64,000 nt of DNA from Bacteroidales bacterium. GTDB lineage: Bacteria; Bacteroidota; Bacteroidia; Bacteroidales; CAIWKO01. Location of the stretch: NCBI GenBank assembly GCA_023228145.1, contig JALOBU010000001.1:62001-126000 (forward strand). Direction: 5' to 3'. The position numbers and the translations under genes were made by a program. Below, piece after piece: positions 42,875 through 50,705 of the stretch. Within the stretch, counting starts at the first letter, position 1, and each line of letters starts with the position of its first letter. The notes beneath the pieces were generated by a model, which made no database searches, had not been told where the DNA came from, and saw only the letters and a program-made list of their open reading frames with translations.

Positions 42875-44146
42875 TTAGTTTATTATTTCAAAAGTGGTAT
42901 ATTTATGTAAAATTTCCGGTATTAAAACCCCTCGCTTTTCCTGGTTGTTTTCGAGCAGAGATGCTACAATTCTAGGTAACGCCAAAGCACTCCCGTTTAG
43001 TGTATGTGCCAGAGAAATTTTCCCATCGGCATTGCGGAAACGCAGTTTCATTCGGTTAGACTGAAAGCTCTCAAAATTTGATACCGAACTAACCTCAAGC
43101 CATCTTTTTTGTGCTGCGGAATAAACCTCAAAGTCATAGGTCATGGCTGAAGCAAAACTGAGGTCGCCTCCACAGAGTTTAACAATTCTGTATGGCAAGT
43201 TAAGTTTATTGAGCAAAGAGGAAACATATTTGCACATGGCTTCCAGAGTTTCGTAGGATTTATCCGGGTGTTGTATCTGAACTATTTCCACTTTGTCAAA
43301 TTCATGAAGCCTGTTTAGGCCGCGTACATCTTTTCCGTAGGAGCCGGCTTCACGCCTGAAGCATGCCGAATAGGCAACATTTTTTATGGGAAAGTCGCTT
43401 TCCTTTAAGATATTGTCCCTGTATAAATTTGTTATTGGCACTTCTGCTGTCGGTATCAGAAAAAGATTGTCAAGAGGAACATGATACATTTGCCCTTCTT
43501 TATCGGGGAGTTGCCCGGTGCCATAAGCAGAGGCTTCGTTTACCATCAGGGGAGGTTGTATCTCGGTGTATCCCTCATCAATGGCCGAGTCAAGGAAAAA
43601 CTGAATTAAAGCCCTTTGCAGCTTGGCTCCTTTCCCAATATAAACAGGGAACCCCGCTCCGGTGATTTTGTTACCAAGTTCAAAGTCAATCAGCCCGTAT
43701 TTTGCAGCCAAATCCCAATGTGGCAGGGCATCTTCGGGCAATACAGGGATATTCCCTTCGTTGAAAATTATTTCATTTTCTTCCGATGATTTCCCGGGTT
43801 TAACGGTATTGTGGGGGATATTGGGTAACAACAGAAGTTTGTTGTTTTGTTCTGATTCAGCCGCCCTGAGCATTTCTTCCAGCTCTTTTATTTTATTTTT
43901 TAGTTCTGCGGATTTTTCCTTCAGTTTATTTGCTTCTTCAGCTTTGCCTGTTTTGAATAATTCGCCGGTTTCTTTTGACATTTTATTGCTTTCGGCAAGC
44001 AAATCGTCCATATTTTTCTGAGTACTCCGCCTGGTTTCGTCAAGGGTAAGTATTTCTTTTATGATACCCGATGCGTCAAAATTTTTAACGGCAAGTGCCC
44101 GGATGATATTTTCAGGCTCGGAACGTAAGCGGCTAATTTGTAACAT
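42875..44146 (-). CDS. serS: Serine--tRNA ligase
   Basis: 423 residues, class II synthetase. The N-terminal antiparallel coiled coil (about 25-105, rich in Lys and Glu) binds the long variable arm of tRNA-Ser. Catalytic motifs: NLFLIPTAEVPITNLYRD, motif 2 YSACFRREAGSYGKDVRGLNRLHEFDKVE (in part: CFRREAGSYGKDVRGL), and motif 3 NGSALALPRIVASLLENNQ. It charges both tRNA-Ser and, with SelA systems, tRNA-Sec. It heads the serS/lipoprotein/TPR/ksgA run and has a -7 box upstream. Confidence 0.96.
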   Translation of the reverse strand: MLQISRLRSEPENIIRALAVKNFDASGIIKEILTLDETRRSTQKNMDDLLAESNKMSKETGELFKTGKAEEANKLKEKSAELKNKIKELEEMLRAAESEQNNKLLLLPNIPHNTVKPGKSSEENEIIFNEGNIPVLPEDALPHWDLAAKYGLIDFELGNKITGAGFPVYIGKGAKLQRALIQFFLDSAIDEGYTEIQPPLMVNEASAYGTGQLPDKEGQMYHVPLDNLFLIPTAEVPITNLYRDNILKESDFPIKNVAYSACFRREAGSYGKDVRGLNRLHEFDKVEIVQIQHPDKSYETLEAMCKYVSSLLNKLNLPYRIVKLCGGDLSFASAMTYDFEVYSAAQKRWLEVSSVSNFESFQSNRMKLRFRNADGKISLAHTLNGSALALPRIVASLLENNQEKRGVLIPEILHKYTTFEIIN

Positions 44147-44161
44147 ATTTCAGTTTTTTGG

Positions 44162-44169
44162 CAAAGTTA
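44162..44169 (-). promoter_or_regulatory. -7 box for serS
   Basis: The minus strand reads TAACTTTG, a TAnnTTTG match, 15 bases before the serS ATG. Confidence 0.5.
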
Positions 44170-44241
44170 TTATTCTGTTATAAGAAAAAAAAATCTCCGA
44201 TTACCTTGGCAACCGGAGACGCAATCTTTTGTGAAATAAAT

Positions 44242-44520
44242 TTAGTTTTTTTCGGGTTCGTTGCTTTCAGGCGGCATAACCGATACATACGAACGGTTGT
44301 TTTTCTTCTTTTTGAAAACCACCATGCCGTCCGTGAGGGCGAAAAGCGTATGGTCGTTACCAATGCCCACATTTAATCCGGGGTGGTGAACGGTACCTCT
44401 CTGGCGAACGATAATGTTTCCTGACTGGGCAAATTGTCCGCCGAAAATTTTTATTCCCAAACGTTTGCTGTGCGATTCGCGGCCGTTAGTCGAGCTGCCA
44501 GCACCTTTCTTATGTGCCAT
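44242..44520 (-). CDS. rpmA: 50S ribosomal protein L27
   Basis: 92 residues. The N-terminus MAHKKGAGSSTNGRESHSKR and the core SGNIIVRQRGTVHHPG are characteristic of L27, which reaches toward the peptidyl-transferase centre. The start is unprocessed (no cleavable extension). It follows rplU by two bases, the usual order. Confidence 0.97.
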   Translation of the reverse strand: MAHKKGAGSSTNGRESHSKRLGIKIFGGQFAQSGNIIVRQRGTVHHPGLNVGIGNDHTLFALTDGMVVFKKKKNNRSYVSVMPPESNEPEKN

Positions 44521-44522
44521 AA

Positions 44523-44855
44523 TTATTTGGTTTTAGTAGAACTTTTTAAATTTATTTCTTCAATTTGTATTTTGGAAAGATATTGTCTGTGCCCGTTAGC
44601 TTTCTGATACCCCTTCCTTCTCCTCTTTTTGAAAACGATAACTTTGTCGCCTTTCATATGTGAAAGGATTTTGGCGGTAATATTGGCGCCTTCTACTTTG
44701 GGGTTGCCAACGAGCACCTTACCTTCTTTGTCCACCAGTAATACATTGTCGAAGGTAACCGAAGCGCCTTCTTCTCCTTCAAGGCGGTGAACAAAAATTT
44801 CCTGTTCTTTTTCCACTTTGAACTGTTGTCCTGCTATATCAACTATTGCGTACAT
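44523..44855 (-). CDS. rplU: 50S ribosomal protein L21
   Basis: 110 residues. MYAIVDIAGQQFKVEKEQEI at the start and KKRRRKGYQKANGHRQ near the end are typical of L21. The C-terminus KSSTKTK is short. First gene of the L21-L27 operon, with a -7 box at 44890. Confidence 0.97.
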   Translation of the reverse strand: MYAIVDIAGQQFKVEKEQEIFVHRLEGEEGASVTFDNVLLVDKEGKVLVGNPKVEGANITAKILSHMKGDKVIVFKKRRRKGYQKANGHRQYLSKIQIEEINLKSSTKTK

Positions 44856-44889
44856 TGTAAAAATATTTTACGTTTTTAAAAATGGACTG

Positions 44890-44897
44890 CAAAGATA
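44890..44897 (-). promoter_or_regulatory. -7 box for rplU-rpmA
   Basis: The minus strand reads TATCTTTG, a TAnnTTTG match, 34 bases before the rplU ATG. The 810-base stretch 44856-45666 holds this box, the DUF559 element (44985-45526) and the promoter at 45658. Confidence 0.55.
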
Positions 44898-44984
44898 GTA
44901 ATCTTTTTTATTATAAAACACTATAGCTGGATTTTTTAGTAATTTTTCTCAAAATCAGGGGGTTATATAGGAATTTTTTATCCT

Positions 44985-45057
44985 ATCCCCACCCCTTCCC
45001 CTACGAGTAGGGGAAGGGCGTTGGCCTAGTGCGTTGGCGAAGGGGTCTGAAAAGAAA
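44985..45057. repeat. Left hairpin-bearing direct repeat of the DUF559 element
   Basis: Stem CCCTTCCCCTAC (44993-45004), loop GA, stem GTAGGGGAAGGG (45007-45018), then GCGTTGGCCTAGTGCG and an AAGGGGTC end. The outer TGACCCC/GGGGTCA pairing seen in the right copy has degraded here. Confidence 0.8.
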
Positions 45058-45079
45058 ATTTAAAATTATATTTGTATCC

Positions 45080-45448
45080 ATGAACTATTATGAAATAAAA
45101 AAGATTGCAACACGGCTTAGGAATTACCCCACACCATCAAAGAAAATTCTTTGGGAAGAGTTACGGTGAAGAAATCTTAAATACAAATTTCTACGGCAAC
45201 ACCCCATTATTTATGAGTCAATAAAAAATGAACATTTCTTTTATATTCCTGATTTTTTTTGTACAAAAAAGAAACTGGTTATCTAACTTGATGGAAAAAT
45301 ACATGAATTTCAAAAAGAGTATGATGAAGACAGGACAGCAGTTTTAAAAGGAAAAGGGCTTCATGTATTGCGTTTTAAAAATGAAGAGCTGTCTGAAATA
45401 TCAAAAGTGATTGAAAAAATTAAGGGAGTGTTAGAGAGTTTGCCCTGA
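45080..45448 (+). pseudogene. DUF559-family endonuclease (Vsr-like), two in-frame stops
   Basis: One frame of 122 codons reads MNYYEIKKIATRLRNYPTPS, then KKILWEELR, a TGA (codon 30, 45167-45169), RNLKYKFLRQHPIIYES, HFFYIPDFFCTKKKLVI, a TAA (codon 69, 45284-45286), LDGKIHEFQKEYDEDR and LHVLRFKNEEL before the natural stop. The pattern, ending in E-L-D-G after the beta strand and a later VLRF, is that of DUF559, a PD-(D/E)XK-type nuclease related to very-short-patch repair endonuclease. CGA to TGA and GAA to TAA changes fit the family residues Arg and Glu. Frame and length are otherwise intact, so the damage is recent or readthrough is possible. Confidence 0.85.
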
Positions 45449-45452
45449 CCCC

Positions 45453-45526
45453 ATCCCCGACCCTTCCCCTACTCGTAGGGGAAGGGCGCTGGCCTTGTGC
45501 GCAGCAAAGGGGTCAGAAAAAGAAAA
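45453..45526. repeat. Right hairpin-bearing direct repeat of the DUF559 element
   Basis: Inner stem CCCTTCCCCTAC (45461-45472), loop TC, stem GTAGGGGAAGGG (45475-45486). An outer pair TGACCCC (45446-45452) and GGGGTCA (45509-45515) encloses it, and the TGA of that arm is the stop codon of the DUF559 gene. The loop is the reverse complement of the left copy's loop. Confidence 0.8.
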
Positions 45527-45657
45527 CGATAATTTTCCTTTTACAAAATAAGAACTTACTGGAAATAAAGGCACAGCGACCGCCGAACCCCGTTAAAATT
45601 ATGTTGCAATTAATTGCTTGTTGATATAAATAATTTTTAAATTAAATGATTTTTATG

Positions 45658-45665
45658 TAAGTTTG
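45658..45665 (+). promoter_or_regulatory. -7 box for the DUF3352 gene
   Basis: TAAGTTTG, a TAnnTTTG match, 25 bases before the ATG at 45691. Confidence 0.5.
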
Positions 45666-45690
45666 TTTGTTAAACCCAAAAGTTCATTTT

Positions 45691-47928
45691 ATGAGTACAG
45701 GCCGTAAAGTTCTAAAAGCATTTATTTGGATAATAGTGGTTATACTTTTGATTGTCGGTGGCATCGCCGCATATTTTTATTTTGGCAATTCAGGGAACCG
45801 CAATGCGCTTTCGGTCATCCCCAAAGATGCCGTTTATATTATCGAAACATCAAACCTTACAAAAGGCTGGGCTACCCTCAGTGAAAGCAAAATGTGGCAA
45901 CATCTTATGAGCAGCCCGAAATTTGAAGAAATCAATGCCAGCGCCATGCAGCTTGATTCTCTTATCAAGGGAAACAAAACGCTGGATATGCTTTTTACCA
46001 ACAGGCAGCTGGTGATTTCTGCACACATGACTTCACTCAGCGATTACGACTTTATTTTTGCAGTGGATCTTAAAAAAGCCTCAAAAATTTCTTTTTTGAA
46101 AAATTATATAAAAAGCATTGTAGGGTATTATGATTTTACATTTGGAAAACGAACTTATGAAGGCATTGATATTATTGAACTTACAGATATAACCTCAAAA
46201 GATATTCTTTCTCTTTGTTTTATCGAAAATGTACTTGTTTGCAGTTACTCTCCGGTTTTGATTGAAAAATCTATAAATGATAAAGACACAGAATTCTGGA
46301 CAAAAAACTCCAATGTCCGTTTTGTTTCCACTGAAATAAAAGGCAATAAACTTATCAATTTTTATATTAACTATAGTGAATTGGATAGATTTTTAAAATG
46401 TTATATGTCGGAATCTTCTTCCATGGTGAAATCTCTGAGCAACAGTCTTTTCTTTTCGGCTTTCAATGTCAGTTTTAATGACGAAATGTTGCAATGGGAA
46501 GGATATACCAGCTTTAACGACAGCCTGCCTTCTTATTTCAAAGCATTGGCAGGCATTACTCCCGGCAAATGGCATGCTTACGAAATAATTTCTGATAAGG
46601 CCGCCATTTATGCCTCTATGAGTTTTAAAAATTCTGGTGATTTTATTAATAAATTAAAAGAAGTTTTCAGTGCAGAAGACACCGTTGCCGCGGCTGATTA
46701 TGAAAAAATCATTAAAAAAGTTGAAAAAATCATTAAAGTTGACCTTGAAAAAGACTTTTTTAGCTGGATAGGAAGCGAATTGGCTTTTGTAAAACTGCAG
46801 CCGTCGTCAAATGCCCGGGAAGAAGATGCCATTGCCCTTATACATACTTCAGATGTTGAACAGGCTGTCGCAGGAATGGAAAAAATTACAAAAAATGTTC
46901 GTAAACGTACTTTTGGTTTGTTGAAATTCAATGATACGGAATATAAAAATTTCACAATTAAATATCTTGAATACGGATGGTTCCTGAAATTATTATTTGG
47001 CAACTTTTTCAGCAAATTTGATAAACCATATTATATTTTTATGGAAGATTTTATTGTCTTCAGCAATAGCCCTTCCTGCCTCATGGATATGATTGACGAT
47101 TACACCATCGGGAAAACTCTGGCGCATAATTCCGATTTTCTCGATTTTATCGGCCATTTTGAATCAAAATCCAACATTTCTGTTTTTGTTCAGATGCCAA
47201 AGGTTTACTCTCACCTATACTATTACAGCAAAGTGGATAAAAAAGAAGGGGTTAAAAACAATAAAGAATTAATATTGGCATTTACCCGTGTCGGCTTTCA
47301 GATGACTTCCGAAGATGGTATGTTCAAAACAAAGCTCTATGCTGATTTTGATGAGGAAGCCGCTTTTGACAGCGAACTTGAAAATATTGAATCTGCAGCC
47401 GAAGATTTGTATTTTTTTGAAATAGATTCCGGAGGTTTTAGAGTGGAACTGGGTAATGAATTTATAACCAAAACCGGAGGTGTGAAGATTTATTTTAAAG
47501 ACAGCCTTACCATCAAAGCTGAAGGACGTGTTACAGACGGAAAACAGGATGGGCTCTGGCGTACTTATTTTGAAGACGGGCAAATAAAAAGTACGGTGTC
47601 TTATAAAGATGGAATGGCCAACGGCATAGCATTTTTCTATTTTGATGATGACAAGCAAACCACCCGGGTTGAAGCCACTTTTGTGGATGATGAAATAACG
47701 GGTAAATACCGCGAATTTTATGAAAATGGGAATAGAAAAGCCCTACTGAATTTTGAAAAAGGAATACCTGAAGGCGATGCTGAATTTTATTACGACAGCG
47801 GTGTGATAAAAATTGAAGGACAATATAAAAATGGTGTGAAAGAAGGGAAATGGAAACATTATAACGAAACAGGCGAGTTGATAACCAAAGAAAAATGGAA
47901 AAAAGGCGACCAAAAAATAAAGAAATAA
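45691..47928 (+). CDS. DUF3352-like membrane-anchored protein with C-terminal MORN-type repeats
   Basis: 745 residues from the ATG at 45691 (MSTGRKVLKAFIWIIV); the start at 45667 adds eight residues. A single N-terminal span (about 8-30) anchors a large periplasmic part. Residues about 40-580 resemble DUF3352 proteins (NALSVIPKDAVYIIETSN near the start). From about 610 on there is a series of GxYxNG-type repeats (DGKQDGLWRTYFEDGQIKS, KDGMANGIAFFYFDD, ENGNRKALLNFEKGIPEG, KNGVKEGKWKHYNETGELI) as in YwqK/MORN-variant proteins. Function unknown. The nadD start lies inside its last codons. Confidence 0.7.
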   Translation: MSTGRKVLKAFIWIIVVILLIVGGIAAYFYFGNSGNRNALSVIPKDAVYIIETSNLTKGWATLSESKMWQHLMSSPKFEEINASAMQLDSLIKGNKTLDMLFTNRQLVISAHMTSLSDYDFIFAVDLKKASKISFLKNYIKSIVGYYDFTFGKRTYEGIDIIELTDITSKDILSLCFIENVLVCSYSPVLIEKSINDKDTEFWTKNSNVRFVSTEIKGNKLINFYINYSELDRFLKCYMSESSSMVKSLSNSLFFSAFNVSFNDEMLQWEGYTSFNDSLPSYFKALAGITPGKWHAYEIISDKAAIYASMSFKNSGDFINKLKEVFSAEDTVAAADYEKIIKKVEKIIKVDLEKDFFSWIGSELAFVKLQPSSNAREEDAIALIHTSDVEQAVAGMEKITKNVRKRTFGLLKFNDTEYKNFTIKYLEYGWFLKLLFGNFFSKFDKPYYIFMEDFIVFSNSPSCLMDMIDDYTIGKTLAHNSDFLDFIGHFESKSNISVFVQMPKVYSHLYYYSKVDKKEGVKNNKELILAFTRVGFQMTSEDGMFKTKLYADFDEEAAFDSELENIESAAEDLYFFEIDSGGFRVELGNEFITKTGGVKIYFKDSLTIKAEGRVTDGKQDGLWRTYFEDGQIKSTVSYKDGMANGIAFFYFDDDKQTTRVEATFVDDEITGKYREFYENGNRKALLNFEKGIPEGDAEFYYDSGVIKIEGQYKNGVKEGKWKHYNETGELITKEKWKKGDQKIKK

Positions 47929-48509
47929 TTTCTGCGAAAAACATCGGCCTGTATTTTGGCTCTTTCAACCCGATACATACCGGGCATCTTGCCATCGCAA
48001 AATACTTGCTGAAAAACTCAGGCCTTGACGAAATATGGTTTGTGGTTTCTCCTCAGAGCCCCTTCAAGAAAGAATCATCTTTACTGGATGACGATTTCCG
48101 TTTCAATATGGTACAATTGGCAATAAAGAATTTTAAACGCATGCGTGCATGTAATATAGAATTTACCTTGCCCAAACCTTCTTATACCATTGATACGCTG
48201 AGTGCCCTTCAGGAAAGATTTCTAAAAAACATATTTTCTTTAATAATTGGCTCTGATAATCTGGAACTTTTTCATAAGTGGAAAGACTATAATAAAATAA
48301 TTGATAATTACAAAATTTTTGTTTACCCCCGCCGCGGATTTGATGGCGGAAAACTAAAAACGCATAGTTCGGTTTGTATGATAAATGCCCCTTTGTATGA
48401 TATTTCTTCCACATGGATACGGGAAATAATAAAAAGCGGTAAAGATGTTAAGGGTTATATGCCGGAAAGAGTTTTATCCTATATAGAAAAAATGGGGTTT
48501 TATAAATAA
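47895..48509 (+). CDS. nadD: Nicotinate-nucleotide adenylyltransferase
   Basis: 204 residues. NIGLYFGSFNPIHTGHLAIA carries the nucleotidyltransferase (T/H)xGH motif; WFVVSPQSPFKK, SLIIGSDNLELFHKWKDY and the C-terminal SSTWIREIIKSGKDVKGYMP (an ISSTxIR-type ATP-binding end) are characteristic. It makes deamido-NAD from nicotinate mononucleotide and ATP. The ATG at 47895 is the only one before the core and overlaps the DUF3352 gene by 34 bases, giving a 14-residue extension (MEKRRPKNKEIISA). Confidence 0.93.
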   Translation: MEKRRPKNKEIISAKNIGLYFGSFNPIHTGHLAIAKYLLKNSGLDEIWFVVSPQSPFKKESSLLDDDFRFNMVQLAIKNFKRMRACNIEFTLPKPSYTIDTLSALQERFLKNIFSLIIGSDNLELFHKWKDYNKIIDNYKIFVYPRRGFDGGKLKTHSSVCMINAPLYDISSTWIREIIKSGKDVKGYMPERVLSYIEKMGFYK

Positions 48510-48533
48510 TATTTCATTTTTAGTTTGTTACCT

Positions 48534-49745
48534 ATGTTTAAAATCCCATCAATAAATATTTCTGATTTTGCTTACACCCTGCCCGAAGAAAAAATTGCCA
48601 AATATCCTTTGCAGAAAAGAGATAGGGCAAAATTGCTGGTATGTAAAAATGATAGCATTTATGACAAATATTTTTATAATCTGCCCGAACTTATCAAACC
48701 GGGGACGTTACTGGTTATAAATAACACAAAAGTGATACATGCCCGCATGAATTTTTATAAAAAAACCGGTGCCAAGATTGAAATTTTCTGCCTGGAACCT
48801 ATGCCTGACCGCAATTTTGAACTGGCTATGAAACAAACAGGGCATTGCACATGGAAATGCCTGGTGGGGAATGCAAAAAAATGGAAAGACGAAAAACTGG
48901 AATTAAAAATAAATTCAAACGCTATTGAGTATCTGCTCAAAGCAGAAAAAATGGAAAGTTTAAATGGATGTTTTCTGATTAGATTTGCCTGGATTCCCGA
49001 ATATTTATGTTTTTCCTCAATTATTGAATCAGCCGGCATGGTGCCTTTACCTCCTTACATTCATCGTCCGGCCGAAAATAGCGACAACCTGACTTATCAG
49101 ACGGTTTATGCCGAGAATAATGGTTCGGTGGCAGCTCCTACAGCGGGATTACATTTCACTCCCGAATTGCTGTTGGAACTCTCGAAAAATAATATTCAGA
49201 AAACACACATTACTTTACATGTAGGAGCCGGCACTTTCAAACCTGTATCTTCTGAAAGCATTGAACAGCACATTATGCATTCAGAGCAGGTTGTTATAAA
49301 AAAGCAATTGCTTAACGATATGTTGAACGCTACCGGGGAAATTATTGCCGTAGGAACTACCTCAGTCCGTTCATTGGAAAGTCTCTATTATTTGGCGGCA
49401 AAAATACATGAAACAGGAGAGATGCCCGTTGAAATAAACCAATGGGACCCGTACAATGAAACCCTAAATGCTTTAGATAGAAAGAAAACTCTGATGGTGA
49501 TAAAGGATTATATGGATAAAATGCAACTGCAGCAGATTTCCTTTATTACTAACATAATTATAATTCCCGGGTATCGGTTTAAAATGACAGATGGTATGGT
49601 TACAAATTTTCACCAGCCCCGAAGTACATTACTGTTGCTTATCGCAGCTTATCTGGGCGATAGCTGGAAAGAAATATATAAGCATGCTTTAGGCAGTAAT
49701 TATCGTTTTTTAAGTTACGGGGACGCCTGTTTGTTTCTGAAATAA
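48534..49745 (+). CDS. queA: S-adenosylmethionine:tRNA ribosyltransferase-isomerase
   Basis: 403 residues from the ATG at 48534 (MFKIPSINISDFAYTLPEEKI); the TTG at 48525 adds three residues. It adds the ribose-derived epoxycyclopentanediol of queuosine to preQ1-modified tRNA, after Tgt. Conserved parts: LPEEKIAKYPLQKRDRAKLL, LLVINNTKVIHARM (as LVINNTKVIHAR), GTVAAPTAGLHF-like GSVAAPTAGLHFTPELL, THITLHVGAGTFKPV and MVTNFHQPRSTLLLL. It starts 24 bases after nadD and may share a transcript. Together with tgt at 36622 the window holds two queuosine genes. Confidence 0.95.
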   Translation: MFKIPSINISDFAYTLPEEKIAKYPLQKRDRAKLLVCKNDSIYDKYFYNLPELIKPGTLLVINNTKVIHARMNFYKKTGAKIEIFCLEPMPDRNFELAMKQTGHCTWKCLVGNAKKWKDEKLELKINSNAIEYLLKAEKMESLNGCFLIRFAWIPEYLCFSSIIESAGMVPLPPYIHRPAENSDNLTYQTVYAENNGSVAAPTAGLHFTPELLLELSKNNIQKTHITLHVGAGTFKPVSSESIEQHIMHSEQVVIKKQLLNDMLNATGEIIAVGTTSVRSLESLYYLAAKIHETGEMPVEINQWDPYNETLNALDRKKTLMVIKDYMDKMQLQQISFITNIIIIPGYRFKMTDGMVTNFHQPRSTLLLLIAAYLGDSWKEIYKHALGSNYRFLSYGDACLFLK

Positions 49746-49752
49746 TAGGATA

Positions 49753-50190
49753 TTATTTCATTCTGGGTAAGAATATGCTGAAGAGTAATATAAAAAATAC
49801 TGCAAAAACCAACGACAATATAAATTTCATTATTAGATAGTCATAACTCAGACTTGGTAAAAAAATAAAGGGTAAAATTAGAATACAAGCCTGACTGATA
49901 ATAAACAAAAAGTACCCTTTGCGCAGCATTTTCGTGATAAGAAAAACAGAAAAAATGGCAAAGGAGCAAAAAATTATCTTAAGGATGTAAAAAAATGTTC
50001 CTCCATGCAAGCTCTCAATAATAATATTATCTATAACAGGTATGGTTTGAATGAAATCAATAGCTTTACCCCCAATGATTAATAATACATTTATTATAAA
50101 GGATACAGCAAAATAAATAATACAAATAATAGATAATATAAACAGACTTGTTGGGGCTTTCTTACTTTTATTTTCCTCTGATTCTTTCAT
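49753..50190 (-). CDS. Small four-span membrane protein
   Basis: 145 residues: a polar, Lys-rich N-terminus (MKESEENKSKKAPT) and four membrane spans, ending in PRMK. I recognise no family. It overlaps the upstream gene by 23 bases and both have a similar size and topology, so they may have arisen by duplication or function together. It converges on queA with an eight-base gap. Confidence 0.6.
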   Translation of the reverse strand: MKESEENKSKKAPTSLFILSIICIIYFAVSFIINVLLIIGGKAIDFIQTIPVIDNIIIESLHGGTFFYILKIIFCSFAIFSVFLITKMLRKGYFLFIISQACILILPFIFLPSLSYDYLIMKFILSLVFAVFFILLFSIFLPRMK

Positions 50191-50620
50191 AATAGTTTTT
50201 TATATGTTTATACTGAACAGAATAAAGGACTATAAATAGAATAGTACCCGCTATAAATAGAATATTAAATACATTCATTACGATAAAAACTGATAATACA
50301 AGAATAACCAGATTGGTGACGAGATACAACCAATATCCTGAACGTTTCATATGAAACATAAGTAAAGCTCCCGTCAAAGAGCATCCGAACAAGATAAACA
50401 TTATAGAAAAAAACATGGCAAAAACGCTCGACCCTATATTGTAAACACTACCCACATAGGAGCTTACAAAGTTTGCCAGCCAGCCCGAAAAAAACAACCC
50501 TCCGAAAGAAAACAGAGTCATGCTGCCACTAAAGAAAAAGGTAAACAAGCATAAGCGGGTCAGAGTTTCCGGCCTTTTAATAAGTGACGATGTTTTAACA
50601 TAGCTTTCTTCAAATTCCAT
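50168..50620 (-). CDS. Small four-span membrane protein, partner of the downstream gene
   Basis: 150 residues: an N-terminal charged segment (MEFEESYVKTSSLIKRPET) and four membrane spans with short loops (CSLTGALLMFHMKRSGYW), ending in a basic tail (KHIKNYYERIRGK). No family recognised. Its stop overlaps the start of the gene at 49753-50190, indicating translational coupling. Confidence 0.6.
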   Translation of the reverse strand: MEFEESYVKTSSLIKRPETLTRLCLFTFFFSGSMTLFSFGGLFFSGWLANFVSSYVGSVYNIGSSVFAMFFSIMFILFGCSLTGALLMFHMKRSGYWLYLVTNLVILVLSVFIVMNVFNILFIAGTILFIVLYSVQYKHIKNYYERIRGK

Positions 50621-50705
50621 ATAACAAACCTACAAAAAAAAACAGACTTTCGTATATATTTATCTCAAAATTTTTGTGAAAACTTGTATAAATTTGTTGA
50701 AATTT

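Larger units (their letters stand above)
44985..45526 (+). mobile_element. Candidate element: DUF559 pseudogene between 74-nt direct repeats
   Basis: Two similar blocks of about 73-74 nt, in the same orientation (44985-45057 and 45453-45526), enclose a dead DUF559 endonuclease gene. Each block carries a perfect 12-bp stem (CCCTTCCCCTAC with GTAGGGGAAGGG). The block on the right begins at the stop codon of the gene. No transposase, target duplication or terminal inverted repeat was found, so this may be a non-transposing gene cassette. The mobile nature is inferred only from the bracketed structure. Confidence 0.45.

Noticed and set aside
44856..45666. CRISPR array or tRNA in the repeat-rich gap after rplU
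   Set aside because: Only two repeat blocks exist, separated by a pseudogene and not by regular spacers, and no cloverleaf was found.
49739..49759. AT-only hairpin GAAATAAT/ATTATTTC between the ends of queA and the minus-strand membrane protein gene
   Set aside because: Stem lacks GC pairs and no T tract follows on either side; more likely chance in AT-rich coding ends than a terminator.
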